A stretch of DNA of 64,000 bases from Viscum album (taxonomy: Eukaryota; Streptophyta; Magnoliopsida; Santalales; Viscaceae): positions 940,589,195-940,653,194 of the forward strand of contig OY728120.1 in assembly GCA_963277665.1 (NCBI GenBank). Reading direction: 5' to 3'. Both the position numbers and the translations under genes were made by a program. Below, in pieces: positions 1 through 10,800 of this stretch. A model generated the notes under the pieces. The model searched no databases, was not told the origin of the DNA, and saw only the letters and a list, made by a program, of their open reading frames with translations. Positions within the stretch are counted from its first letter, which is position 1. Each line of letters begins with the position of its first letter.

Positions 1-830
1 CCCCTGTAATAACATGTCAAACCAAGAAAACTATAGATCTTAGTAATATTTGGGGGTCTTGTCCATTCTTTAACAACATTTGTTTTAGCAGGATCAACCA
101 TTAGGTCATTTTTTGAAACAATGTGACCAAGGAGTTATATTTTTTGTATAAAAACAATAACTAGTGGAACTTCCCATACAATATCTGTTCTATTATGGTT
201 TACAAGAAAACCCTTAAATTAATTTCATGTTCCTAGTTACTTTTGGAATAAAAAAATATTATCAATGAACAGAACCATAAACATATATAGGATCTAAAAA
301 AAATTTATTCATAAGATCTTTGAATACAGAAGGTGAATTGGTTAATCCAAAAGGCATAACAACAAATTAATAATGGATATATATAGTAAGAAATGTAGTC
401 TTTTGAATGTCTGGTTCCATTCATTTGAACTAATGGTAACCTGAATTCAAGTCAATCATCGAAAAATATTGTGATCCGAGGAGATTATGAAATAAATCAT
501 ATATTTGAGGAAAAGGATACTTGTTCTTAATAGTGATTATATTCAATTCTCTATAATCAATGAAAAGACTCATGAACCATCTTTCTTTTTAATAAACAAG
601 ATAAGGGTACCTGATGATGATGTGCTAGGATGAATGAATGATTTATCTAATAACTCCTAAAATTGTTTCTTTAACTCTAAAAGTTAAATTAGATCCTTTT
701 TTATATGGGGGTTTGGAAATTGGCTTAGAATCAGGAACGTATTCAACATAAAATTCAACATATCGATCAGGTATTATACGTGGCCACTCATCAGGAAAAA
801 CAACAAGGTACTCATTTACCACTCCCACAT
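1..830 (-). pseudogene. Element 1: Ty3/gypsy reverse transcriptase remnant, cut by the window edge
   Basis: This is a decayed gypsy RT domain read on the minus strand. The segment before the RT is visible at 643-828, with VVNEYLVVFPDEW and ISKPPY, which resembles the conserved lead-in to the RT fingers. Further on, reverse-complement reading gives DLNSGYH near 430-460 and VVMPFGLTNSPSVF at about 320-367, both gypsy RT hallmarks. The polymerase box is at 258-266 and reads Ile-Asp-Asn instead of Ile-Asp-Asp, so the second catalytic aspartate is gone. Stops and frame changes occur throughout. RNase H and integrase would lie to the left, outside the window. The family call is firm; the exact ends are not. 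Confidence 0.82.
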
Positions 831-1084
831 CCCTAATCTAAATAGTTCATTTTTTTCATAAATATGTGCAATGTAACATTAATTTCCTTATTTTACATGT
901 TTCTCAGCTTCCTAACATGTTATCAAAAGTAAGGGTTCATTGATGTACACAAACTAGAATTATTTCTAAAAAGAACCCCTTTTATCTATGCAATCAACAT
1001 TATCATGGTAAACAGAAATCCAATCCATACCAAAAATAACATCAAACTCTATGAGAGGAAAAAAAATAGTTTTGTAGGTAGATT

Positions 1085-1340
1085 ATTTCCACACACAAGG
1101 ACATTAAGGTTCTTATAATTTTTTTGTCTCAACATTTTGTCCTAGAGTTATTACCATAAGTTTAGGATTCAAATCTAGAGATGGAACTCCCAATTTACAA
1201 AAACAAAATGTCAGAAATAAAAGTGTGTGTAGCCCCCGAATCAAAAAACACATTGGGATTATCTGAATAAAAAAACAATGTACCTGATACTGCACGATTA
1301 AGTGGCCCGACATCTGTTGATGTAGTTTCAAAGGATTTCA
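1085..1340 (-). pseudogene. Element 1: Ty3/gypsy aspartic protease remnant
   Basis: On the minus strand the stretch FFDSGATHTFIS is read, which is the active-site signature of a retropepsin (Asp-Ser/Thr-Gly). The catalytic Asp-Ser-Gly triplet lies at 1234-1242 and is intact. An in-frame stop follows about ten residues later (near 1204). The domain sits between the gag remnant on the right and the RT lead-in on the left, the usual gag-PR-RT order for a minus-strand element. A closely similar stretch occurs in element 2 at 24460-24600, which shows that the two elements are related. Confidence 0.82.
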
Positions 1341-1384
1341 CCACACTGTTATGCATGTAGATCGGCTTCTTTTGATTAGTTGAG

Positions 1385-2395
1385 TTCTTTGTTGAATACT
1401 CATTTTCATAATGACCTAATTCATTTCACTAAAAACATTATACTGACAATAAATCATATTTTTCCTTACCATTACCCTGATATTTTCAGTGTAATTATGA
1501 GCCTTATGTCTAATTTTTCCACATTGATAGAACATACCCAAATTCAAAAGACATTACCCAACGTGCTTTTTACCAAAATTTTCAAAAATAGTAAACCAAT
1601 GTTTCTTACCATCATACTTTTTTGAAGAGTTTTTCCCTTTCATCTGCCACCTCAACCTCTTATTCTCTAATTTCTCAAATAACTCATGATCATCATAAAA
1701 CTCTATTTCCAACTTATCGACACATCAAACTAGTTTTTCATAACATTTGAACTCACTAGAAGATAAGACCCATCAATACTTTTGCCTAATCCTATGTAAA
1801 AACGATTTATTTTAATATCAAGATCTTGTTTGATGTTTGGAGCATACCTTTCTAGTCGAGTGAATTTTGCTTCATAAGTAGAAACTAGGTCATATTCCTA
1901 CCTTTATTTTAAGAATTGTTTTTCTATCATAAGATGAACCACTATAGGAAAATATTTCTCAAGAAACATAACTTTGAATTTATCCCAATCAAGAGGAGTA
2001 ATCTCCACACTACCCTGATATTTTTCACCATCAACCACCACTAGTAAACTTCACCTATAAAATGACAAACAACATGACTAACCTTCTGATATTTTGAACA
2101 CCCCATGATGTTAAAAATCATCTCTAGTGATTTAATCGACCCTTAATCAAGCACATGGTTAAATGATCCTCTGAATGATGGGGGATGTTTCCTCATCATA
2201 TGTTCTACTACTGACATGTTCTTCTATGGTTGATTTGGATGATCTCGTGTAGGGATACCACAACTATTTATAGCATGAGTTAACTAATACATCACTACAA
2301 CAAACTATTTAGTTCTGATAATAACCATCTCATGTTGTAGATTTTGATGGTTGTCTTCCTATTGATGTCGTCCCATCATAGCTGCCCTGTTTCCA
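1385..2395 (-). pseudogene. Element 1: Ty3/gypsy gag remnant
   Basis: Gag is the structural protein of the retrotransposon particle. Reading the minus strand from about 2390 downward gives PPSFRGSFNHVLD near 2140-2190, then IFNIMGCSKYQKV near 2070-2115, then DWDKFKVMFLEKYFP near 1945-1990. These match the order of conserved blocks in the retrotransposon gag domain. A zinc-knuckle-like segment (FYQCGKIRHKAHNY) lies near 1490-1535. Its central Cys and the His remain, but the two outer cysteines are replaced by Phe and Tyr. Several in-frame stops break the frame. No intact start is visible. Confidence 0.75.
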
Positions 2396-2469
2396 CATGA
2401 GAAAACCATTCTGAACACAGAAATATCTTAGGCGAGGCAACATGGTAATCTTAAAATACTATATCATTA

Positions 2470-4681
2470 ACATAAAATTATTTATGGATATTAATTTAAA
2501 AATACCGTAACTCCTAAAGTAATATAAATCGACCTTTTCGACCAACTATAAAGACCAGACCTTAAATATTAAATAACATTGAATTATGTTAATAATTCAC
2601 ATCGAGGATCTTTTCAAGTTTAAATATTCAGAGAATTAGTTCATAACATATACATTAAATCTAAATAAAATTTCAAAGTAGACACTTCTACTCAGAATCA
2701 ATTTTTTCATAAAATAAATAATATTAAAAGAAAACAAGAATTCTTTTCATGATATAGATATTCTTGAATTCATTGTTTCACTTACCCTACCTTATACCCA
2801 GTGAAAAACATTTTAAAAACATGGGATGAGCATTAAAATATCAATAAGGGTTATAAAATAAAGAAAGAAGATATTAGTCCATAAATACATACAAAACATA
2901 ATCTCATTAACATACCTCATGAATTCATAAGATTTATGAATTAACCAAATAAATCAAAAATCATAAAGGTGACTTGTGGTATCCGTAACATAATTCTATT
3001 GTAGCTTTCACTACTAGGTAGGGAGTTACAATGGAATACCAATCACAATATATTCCTCAAATCTCTTAGGTGAAACATTAATGTTTACCTACGTCACTTT
3101 ACCCAATTCCTTAGAGAACTATCTCAGGCTCACCCTCACATGGATTATAACAGTACCACTCGTATACCCAAACAATTCCCAAGAACCATAACATATTCAA
3201 AACAGATAAAACAAAAATAACGGAATGGAAATATCTCAACATTAATATCACAATATATCATTGAAATATATTGAAATTATAAATCCATTATGAATAACAT
3301 TTTCAATACCAATATAGATAAAATGAGTATATAGTATTTATTTTTCATTAATAATAACATTACAGCTTGTTATGGAAGCCAAATATCAAATAATTCCTGC
3401 GGTGGCAGAAAGGTCTTTGTCACCGTGTACATTAAAAAGAAACATTATTTTTTATTTTTAGTAAAATGCTTTGTATTTAAAGATTCCATTTGAATGAAAT
3501 GAAATTCTAATTTTATTTGTACCCCATATAAATGAATTTCAGGTATAAATCAAAATATGCATCAATGAATGGAGATTGAGACGAAGTCCCTTACATCATG
3601 TTCGACATGACTCATTCGTTATTTAATCGAATGAATAATAAACTAATGTTAATTTATTCTCTCTTAATAACCATTTTCATTTTTATTACTCATTTTATAT
3701 AACTTATTACCATGTTATAGACATTAAATATTATTTAAGTTAGTAAATGTCATTTTTTCGATATTTGGTACTTGAGTCAGAAATGAACTTCTTATAATTA
3801 CAATTTATCCATGTGGTCAAAAGTAAATTATCTGTAGAATGATATTCATGATTTAGATATCATATATATCCAATATATATATATGTATTTATAATTGTAC
3901 ATAAAAATATGAGATAATAAATGAAATGCACCGTTCATGGAGACGGTAAGCCCTATGTACACTTGAACACAACTTTAATTTCAATTAAGTATTTAATGGA
4001 ATGAAAACTTAATGATACATAGGTATAATATAAATACAGTTCAATATCATATATAATTTCATTATCTCCATCCTTTATACATTCCACTCAAGGCATGAAT
4101 GAGTCATGTCACTTTGCGGGGGCGGTAGTCCGCACTTCCTCAAATGAAATTATCTTATTTACCCATTATGGAAACCATTAAAGTATGATATGAATTAAAA
4201 ATAAAGAATAATAGGGACAATATCAATATATTATATATCAAAAATTAATATAGTTCCATCATAATGGTCACCAGTATAGGTGGTGGGAGATAATTGAACA
4301 ATCATAGTTTCATGAGGCAGTAGTTAAATGTCCACTAAAATAGTATATCTGTATCCATTAGATTGTGTTGTGTGTATGTGTAGTTTGAATAATTTTAATA
4401 AAAACATCATATTATATTTAATATACTGTGTTTGTTATTAAATAATGAAATAAAGGGAGATTAGTGGGTTAGATAAGGAAAATAAAAGACAAGAACATGA
4501 GAGAAGACATTACCTTTAAATTGGGCATCTTCCTTTAGTTTGAATCCAATGGTTTACTTGAATTGTCTTCTGCACAGGGAACGGATTATAGGAGGAATAT
4601 ATTGATTTAGGGAGATTAATTTTTCAGAGTTTGGATGAGACAAGGGGTATGAGAGCTGTGAGTAATGGGTAAGAGGTGATG
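2470..4681 (-). repeat. Element 1: 5' LTR-like sequence, interrupted at its right side
   Basis: This is the non-coding AT-rich stretch directly upstream (minus-strand sense) of the element 1 gag, where the 5' LTR must lie. It resembles the right LTR of element 2 in blocks. The gag-proximal junction matches at about 2390-2470 versus 25545-25620. A shared AAGGAAAATAAAAGA occurs near 4476 and near 27034. It contains three copies of a diverged motif (3575-3620, 3925-3970, 4100-4145) also found elsewhere in the window. At 4681 it is broken by the insertion of element 3. Its continuation after 15647 is inferred, and its true right end is not resolved. A decayed primer-binding site may lie near 2455-2468 but is not convincing. 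Confidence 0.55.
4677..4681. repeat. Target-site duplication of element 3, left copy (TGATG)
   Basis: TGATG directly precedes the first base of the left LTR and is repeated exactly after the last base of the right LTR at 15643-15647. A 5-bp direct repeat is the usual footprint of LTR-retrotransposon integration, so both ends of the element are defined to the base. Confidence 0.93.
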
Positions 4682-5280
4682 TGTCACGACCCGCCTTCAC
4701 CAAAAAGAGGGAAGGGTCAGCAGATTGCCAGGCCCTTCCTTCTTTAAGTTGAAGGAGAGATAATGACCCCTGAAACCATCCTTCAATCGGTCCCGGAGTG
4801 GTGACTAGCACCAAGGGTAAAGAAAATTTCTCACAAATGGAAGGCATTACCCCTTTTTGTTTTATAAGATCGACAGATGAGATGATGAAACTCAACAACA
4901 CTAAGGTAAAAGAAAAGTAAAACCAAAAAGAAATAAACCATTCCCACATGCAAGTTCTAAAAGTAAAGCCACAAAGTACAAAATGTGACTACAATGGTAA
5001 GAACCAAAGAAGAAAAAAACAGCAACTACAACTGCCCCAAAGGTTTGAGCTAGTACGGTCCTGCGCGATCCCCAAAGTCCTCCTGGAAACCTGAAATTAG
5101 TTTTATATACGTAGGGTGAGCATATAAGTACACTCAGTAGGGAAAACCAAAGACTCTCGTTCACAAGTGGGGGAATGTACTAAATTCTCGTGAGAAATGT
5201 AGTAAACTAAACACCTATCAAGGTAAACTATCCACCCCAGGACTCACCGAGGCACACTCCCCAAATAATGCAAGTCAAGT

Positions 5281-5292
5281 AATATATATATT
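5281..5292 (-). promoter_or_regulatory. Possible TATA box in the 3' LTR of element 3
   Basis: An uninterrupted TATATATA run sits in otherwise GC-rich LTR sequence, about 2.2 kb from the LTR 5' edge. It is preserved in the partner LTR at 13355-13366. Position and conservation fit a core promoter, but no transcription start can be seen from sequence alone. Confidence 0.3.
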
Positions 5293-5399
5293 AAGAGAAC
5301 ATCAATGTTTGGGTACCCCGCACCACTTTTCCACTGGTTATTGAGACATCTTACGCATCGGACCAATCCCGCCATTCTCACCGCAGTCCCACTGCCACA

Positions 5400-5740
5400 C
5401 TCGCCCGCACACACCTGGGCCACAACTACCACACGCAGTCCCACTGCCGAATCCAACCAGCAAACACCTGGGCCACAACTATCACATGTAACCATGCCTG
5501 CAAACACCTAGGCCAGAACAACCACCACCATGCCTGAAGACACCTGGGATAGAAAAATCCACTGCCACGCCCGAAGACAAATGGGACTCATCTCGAAGAC
5601 ACTTGGAAAACCACCTACCGCACACACCTGGACAACCACCACACTACCCCGCCCGAAGGTTCTTGGGCTAAAAATGGACCTCATGCCATCATATCCTGCC
5701 AGAAGATACTTGGGCTATCCGGGAAAGGGAGCAAAAAAGG
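5400..5740. repeat. Minisatellite in the 3' LTR of element 3 (ACACCTGGGC units)
   Basis: The phrase ACACCTGGGC, or close variants, recurs about every 35-45 bases, alternating with GCCCGAAGA and CCACTGCC. The same block is present in the other LTR at about 13470-13800, so it predates integration. No coding role is apparent. Confidence 0.7.
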
Positions 5741-6114
5741 AGCTAATAACTAGCCACTATGAATAGTGTTGGAAAAAACACCCTCCCCCATGATATGGGG
5801 GTGTTTGGCACTAAGTGCTCAACATGGGTGGGGCGTGAATAAGAAACACAAATCTACAAGTATAGATATAGTTAACAAGCACTCACCCAAAGCTCAAGTT
5901 TTTCTAACCAGCCTACAGAACACAACACCACTACGTCCAAGTCACAAGTCACGACTCTTGCAAACAAAACCCATCTTTCCCATTCTTGATACAAGTTAAA
6001 TGATAATGTTTAATTATGTTTAAGCACTACTAGGCAACTAGTAAGCATAGACACAAGTCCAGTAAAGTAAACAATCAAGAAAAAACCATAACGCCCATAT
6101 CCGGTTCTCAACAA

Positions 6115-6265
6115 CAGAGGATCCCACCCCAATTCGTGATATAAACAAGTACCCACCCTGTCTTAAAACTCAAAACCACCGAATCCATACCAATAGGGGA
6201 TCCCATCCCCAATTTCACAAAACCACCGAGAGTATAAAGACAGAGGATCCCATCCCCTCCCACAT
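6115..6265. repeat. Triplicated GGATCCCA repeat in the 3' LTR of element 3
   Basis: GGATCCCACCCC and GGATCCCATCCCC occur three times at about 60-80 bp spacing, each with a related flank (CCCAATTT or CCTCCCAC). The other LTR has the same triplet at about 14190-14335. Confidence 0.6.
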
Positions 6266-7138
6266 CTCAAGCAATCGGCCCGTAAAAGAAAACAACCATA
6301 TACCACCACCAACACAAGTCAGGGCTATGCCGGTATTTCCAGATTTAAACGACTTAACACACTCCATGATTTCAATTTTCGTGTGTTTTAACCGGGGTTA
6401 TAATAGAAGGATTGATCCTGGTGCCTCAATTTATTTGGCCGGATATATGTGGTTAACCAATTTACTTTTCACATCAGGTGTTTACAACCACAAACAAGAC
6501 ATTGAAAACATCACCAGGGGTTCATTAGTGCACAAACAACGACCACCAATGGCATCGATTTTCAGAAGGCATTAGCCAGCACAACTCAACAATATGGTCA
6601 TAATATAAACAACATCAGCGATCACAACCCCCACTTATTTCTTTATAGAAACCAGTTCATTATCTTCATTTAGGTCTGGTTTATCCAATTCTACAGAACA
6701 GAAACACGCCCACCCCACATGATACACAAAAGAGAGTGGCGAAGGAGAAATTCCCTAATTGTTGATAGATGATCGACATTTAGGCAGGGTGCAGAAATTT
6801 ACGGATAACGATGCGGCACGCCCGATGCACTAGAAGTTGTTTGTGAAAAGCCACGATTGAGGAAAGGAGAAACCACATCTAACCCTATAAGAGCCACAAG
6901 CGGTTGAGGTGAGAACGTGAAACCGCGTAAGGCGTGGGGGTCATGGGTTGATCACGAGGCTCCACTCGTCATTAAAGGGGGTCGGGTGGTTTAAACAGAC
7001 TCATTAATTGATTAAGTATTTAATTAAAACTATTATGCACATTACGAGCCTTTAAAAGACGTTCAAACAGCTCAGAATAGGGTTTAAAACCCTATTTGCG
7101 CAAAAGGGAGCGCTACTGGAAATAACCCGTGGGGTAGG

Positions 7139-7440
7139 CCAGAGCCACCGGTAGATGAGAGCTACCGGTGGGTGACAGCTACCGATAGCTGAGCTACCGG
7201 CAGGCTGCAGCGACCGGTAGGCCGAGCAACGGGTAGGCTGCAGCCACCAGTAGGCCGAGCTACCGGTAGGCTCTAGCTACCGGTAGACCGAGCTACATGT
7301 AGACAGAGCTACCTGTAGCTGCAGCCACCGGTAGACCTAGCTACCGGTGGACAGAGCTACCGGTAGGCTGCGGACACCGGTAGACCGAGCTACCGGTAGG
7401 CATGCTACCGGTAGGCTGAGGCTACCGGTAGGCCTACACC
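7139..7440. repeat. Palindromic ACCGGT array in the 3' LTR of element 3
   Basis: This is a tandem array of roughly 16-17 bp units of the type GAGCTACCGGTAGGCT, about 18 units with point differences. Each good unit contains the 10-bp perfect palindrome CTACCGGTAG. In element orientation it starts about 75 bp inside the LTR, that is in U3. It is also present in the 5' LTR at about 15214-15560. CpG is retained in most units. Possible roles are enhancer or protein-binding repeats, or slippage products. None can be shown here. Confidence 0.85.
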
Positions 7441-7516
7441 ACCATGATTCCCAGACCCGAAAACCCAAAACGAGATTTTCACAAAGTAATGGACCCCAGA
7501 AACCCGGGCCATTACA

Positions 7517-7551
7517 TCAGATACCTCTTAAACGATTCTCGTCCTCGAGAA
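7517..7551 (-). other. Element 3: degenerate polypurine tract region next to the 3' LTR
   Basis: In element orientation the bases just before the LTR read GAGGACGAGAATCGTTTAAGAGGTATCTGA. The position matches the plus-strand primer of LTR retrotransposons. However, the usual purine run is reduced to AAGAGG followed by TATCTGA, so the tract looks mutated. Confidence 0.55.
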
Positions 7552-7949
7552 TCAAAATAAAACCAGAAGGGAAGAGAGGGTCCAAACAACCACCTCGAAA
7601 GATACCTCTTAGAAGTGAACCCATGCTAACTAAAACATTTCCCCACCCAAAACCAAGCAACATACCCTGCCAAATTGCCCGAGCATGTGGGTTGGGGAGT
7701 GTCCTTCCCCATGTCAAGATATTATCCGCTTTGGGAGGCACTGACTCACCCGCATGGGTTTAATCACATCCACCTTAATGTGTCTTGATTAGGGGTCGGG
7801 TTCTCTCCTCCCCCCTCTCCAGGGCTTTTCACACACAAACAGAGGAAAGAAAACCAGTACATTTCATAGCCAAAAAGGAGAAAACGCTCTACCACAACAG
7901 GTAAAACAAGGAGAAAAACTCAAAAAAACTCTGGGTACTGGGTACGCAT
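7552..7949 (-). other. Element 3: 3' untranslated segment
   Basis: This is the non-coding stretch between the end of the pol frame (stop at 7950-7952) and the polypurine tract. It contains a 20-base pure polypyrimidine run on the plus strand at 7801-7820, so it is a polypurine run in the sense of the element. That run is longer and purer than the tract next to the LTR. Nothing coding was recognised. Confidence 0.6.
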
Positions 7950-8110
7950 CTATTCTTCCCTCTCCCACATACTCTTCTCAAGCCCACCATGTCTCCATAA
8001 CACATGAACCAAGGGGATGGTTCACCCACGAAGCACATTCTCCTTGCGATCCTCGACCATCACTGGTCTCTCCACAAAGGTCACGTCGTCCTCGATGTCC
8101 AGCTCACCCC
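7950..8110 (-). pseudogene. Element 3: chromodomain-like C-terminus of integrase, interrupted by a stop
   Basis: Minus-strand reading gives ERPVMVEDRKENVLRG, a TGA at 8022-8024, then TIPLVHVLWRHGG and finally a TGG-GAG-AGG-GAA-GAA end before TAG at 7950-7952. The pattern of a valine-rich strand, IPLVxVxW and WExE is that of the chromodomain-type tail of chromoviral integrases. In that family the tail is thought to help target insertion to heterochromatin. The TGA removes roughly the second half. The frame is the same as in the rest of pol. Confidence 0.75.
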
Positions 8111-9299
8111 AATGAAGGATGTGTGAATCATCATGCAGATACCGACGGAGCTGGGACACATGGAAGACACCATGTATCCTCAGTAGCTGTGGTGGAGATG
8201 CAACATGGTAATCCACCTCGCCGACCCGCCGCAACACTTCGAAGGGTCTGATGAACCTGGGGGAAAGCTTACTCCCCTTGCCGAACCTCCGTTTCCCACA
8301 CCGAGGGGAGACCTTCAAGAACACGTGGTCCCCAACCTAAAACTCCAAGGGCCTCCACCTGGTATTAGCATATGACTTCTGTCGGTCTTGGGCCGCCTTC
8401 GTCCCTTCCCGTATGAGCTGAACCATCTCTGTTGTGTTCTACACTACCTCCAGGCCAAGGATTCCTGCCTCTCCTACTTCGGCCCAACACACAGGTGAAC
8501 GGCATGGCCTCCCATACAAGGCTTCTAATTTGGACATACCAATGGTAGAGTGATATATATTATTGTAAGTGAACTCTACCAGGGGCAAGGGTCGCACCCA
8601 TGATCCTCTTGAGTCCAGAACACATGCCCGTAGCATATCCTCCAAGGTCTGGATGGTGTGCTCTGTTTGTCCATCTGTCTGGGGATGGAAAGCAGTGCTA
8701 AGGCGTAACTGGGTGCCAAACGCATGATGAAATCCTCTCCAGACTCACGAGGTAAACCGTGCATCCCTATATGAGACTATAGACCTTGGAAATCCATGCA
8801 ACCGCACCACCTTATCCACGTACTTTCGTGCCAAAGCGTCTATAGTACTCGACTCCTGGATTGCCAGAAAGTGAGCCGATTTCGTCAACCTGTCCACTAC
8901 CACCCAGATGGCGTCATATCCCCATTAGGCCTTGGGTAGTCCCATGACGAAATCCTTCGAGATGTAATCCCACTTCCACTCGGGGACATCTAGGGGCTGC
9001 AGTAGGCCGCCCAGAACTCGGTGTTCAGACTTCACTTGCTGACACACTAAGCACTTGGCCACAAACTCTGCCACCGCTCGCTTTACTCTGGGCCACCAGA
9101 ACTGCCTCTTCAGTCCCTGGTACATCTTGGAAACTGCTGGGTGTACCGCCAGGGGTGAGTTTTGGAACTCACAGAGAACCTTGCCGCGCATCACTCCTGG
9201 AACAAATAACCATTTCTGGAAAAGCATCCGGTTCTGACCATCCTCTGTCCATCCTTCTGGAGCATTGCCCTGGTCAACTCGGTCATGCATCACTTCTCA
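8111..9299 (-). pseudogene. Element 3: Ty3/gypsy integrase, several stops and lost key residues
   Basis: Integrase inserts the cDNA into the host genome. The N-terminal zinc module is at about 9035-9175. It retains the second His (VHPAV) and the CLVC pair, but the first His position reads Gln. The core follows: DFVMGLP near 8930-8955 carries the first Asp, and WVVVDRLTKSAHF is near 8870-8905. At 8769-8771 the conserved second Asp is Tyr (context IVSYRDARF). HPQTDGQTE near 8675-8705 keeps the Glu. The C-terminal module with GDHVFLKVSP and RVGEVDYHVA lies at about 8210-8340. In-frame stops are at 9297, 8925, 8745, 8439 and 8337. By these changes it should be inactive. Confidence 0.88.
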
Positions 9300-9449
9300 C
9301 TCCGGGTCTCCCCACTGAGACTCCTCCACTTGTCTAAATAGAGATGAAAGCACTATCATCTGATATAGGAAGCCTCTGCCGCTATCCATCTTCGCATCCA
9401 GGTGTAAGGCAGCCATCTCCTCCATTGCCTTCCAGGCGTCCGCCGACTC

Positions 9450-10118
9450 TCAGACTGCATCCTTCTACGTCTTCCTACTCAAGGAATCAGCCACTACATT
9501 GCCCTTACCCTCAGTATAAGAGATCTCAAAGTCGTAATCCTGGAGGAACTCTACCCATCTCCGCTGTCGCAAGTTTATATCCCTCTGGGAGAAGATATAC
9601 CTCAATATTTTGTGATCCGTGAAGACCACAAAGCGTTCCCCGATGAGGTAGTGCCGCCATAACATTAGCGCAAATATGACCGCTGCAAGCTCCAGGTTGT
9701 GGGTGGCGTAATTGCACTCATGGGGGCGTAGCTGCCTGGACCCATAAGAGATCACCCCTTGTCGCTGCATCAACACGCATCCCAGGCCCTGTCCTGAAGC
9801 ATCACAGAACACCTCATAGGTCACCGCTTCTTCTGGTAATCTTAGCACTGGGGAACTAACCAACTTCTCTTTCAGATAGCTGAAGTTTGACTCGCACTGC
9901 TCGCTCCACACGAAAGCCCGGTCTTTCTTGGTCAGGGTTATTAAAGGGGCCGCAACTCGGGAGAAGTTGGGTGCGAACCTCCGATAGTAACCTGCAAGCC
10001 CAAGGAAACTACGGACCTCTGCCACATTCTTGGGTGCTGCCCAAGAAAAAACCGCCTCAACCTTTGACGGGTCCACCGCTACCCCCTGCTCGGACACCAC
10101 ATGCCCGAGGAAGTGCAC
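9450..10118 (-). pseudogene. Element 3: RNase H domain, catalytic residues intact
   Basis: The uninterrupted segment 9465-10118 covers the end of RT ([10 protein letters not shown], the connection GLAGYYRRF) and a full RNase H. The four expected acidic residues are present: Asp in FCDAS (residue 106 of this segment), Glu in LELAA (143), Asp in FTDHK (168) and Asp in VADSLSR (211). RNase H removes the RNA strand of the RNA/DNA hybrid during cDNA synthesis. Stops close it at 9465-9467 and 9450-9452, before the linker to integrase. It is the best preserved enzyme module in the window. Confidence 0.92.
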
Positions 10119-10127
10119 TTCCTGTGT

Positions 10128-10800
10128 CTAGAACATGCATTTAGACAACTTCCCATAGAGCTGGTGTTGTCGGAGGACCTCCAAAACTGTCCTCAGGTGT
10201 TCTTCATGGTCCTCTTCTGACCTCGAATAGATCAGGATATCGTCGATGAACACAACCACAAACCGATCCAAGTACTCCCGGAAGATGGAGTTCATAAGCC
10301 CCATGAACACAGTCGGGGCATTCGTAACACTGAAAGGCATGAATACAAACTCGAAGTGTCTATACCTGCACCTGAAGGCCATATTTGGGATGTCTCTCTC
10401 CTTCACTCTCAACTGGTGGTACACAGACCACAAGTCGATCTTCTAGAACCATCCTACCCCTTTCAGCTGGTCGAAAAGATCGTCTATCCTCGGAAGAGGG
10501 TAGCGATTCTTGATCGTCACATGATTCAGCCTCTTGTAGTCTGTGCACAACCTGAGACCACCATCTTCCTTCATTGAGAATAATACTGGAGGACCCCATG
10601 GTGACAAACTCGGGCGAACATAACCCCTCTTCATCAGATCGTCAAACTAGATCTGCAACTCCCGTAGCTCTGAAGGCGCCATCCGGTAAGGAGCCATCGC
10701 GATTGGTTGAGCGCCATGATGCAGGTCTATCCCGAACTTGATATCACGCCGAGGGGGTAGAGTTGTCACCTCCTCAGAGAAGACATCCATAAACTCACAG
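10128..10800 (-). pseudogene. Element 3: Ty3/gypsy reverse transcriptase, interrupted by stops
   Basis: RT copies the element RNA into cDNA. In order the minus strand reads MAPYRMAPSELRELQ, a stop at 10647, then [16 protein letters not shown] and [19 protein letters not shown], a stop at 10443, then [13 protein letters not shown] and [14 protein letters not shown]. The catalytic box FIDD is at 10239-10250 with both aspartates, followed by YGKLSKCMF and a stop at 10128. All pieces are in one frame. The catalytic motif is intact, and inactivation is by the premature stops. Confidence 0.92.

Larger units (their letters stand above)
4682..7516 (-). repeat. Element 3: 3' LTR (left)
   Basis: This 2,835-bp LTR is alignable over its length with 12754-15642. 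Because the element is on the minus strand, its 5' edge is at 7516 (TGTAATGGCCCGGG) and its 3' edge at 4682 (GTCGTGACA). It contains three internal repeat blocks: an ACCGGT array (about 7139-7440), a CACCTGGGC-type minisatellite (about 5400-5740) and a GGATCCCA-type triplicate (about 6115-6265). Small open frames inside it are not conserved as proteins between the two LTRs. Confidence 0.95.

Noticed and set aside
5305..5999. Three consecutive plus-strand open segments in the left LTR of element 3
   Set aside because: They are Pro/Thr/His-rich translations of a minisatellite inside an LTR. The other LTR has only partial counterparts with changed frames, and no protein family is recognisable.
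7139..7440. CRISPR-like repeat array
   Set aside because: Units are directly adjacent without unique spacers, and the sequence lies in a retrotransposon LTR of a plant-type genome.
7347..7763. 138-codon plus-strand open segment beginning MDRATGRLR
   Set aside because: It is a translation of the ACCGGT array running across the LTR border into the 3' untranslated segment, antisense to the element.
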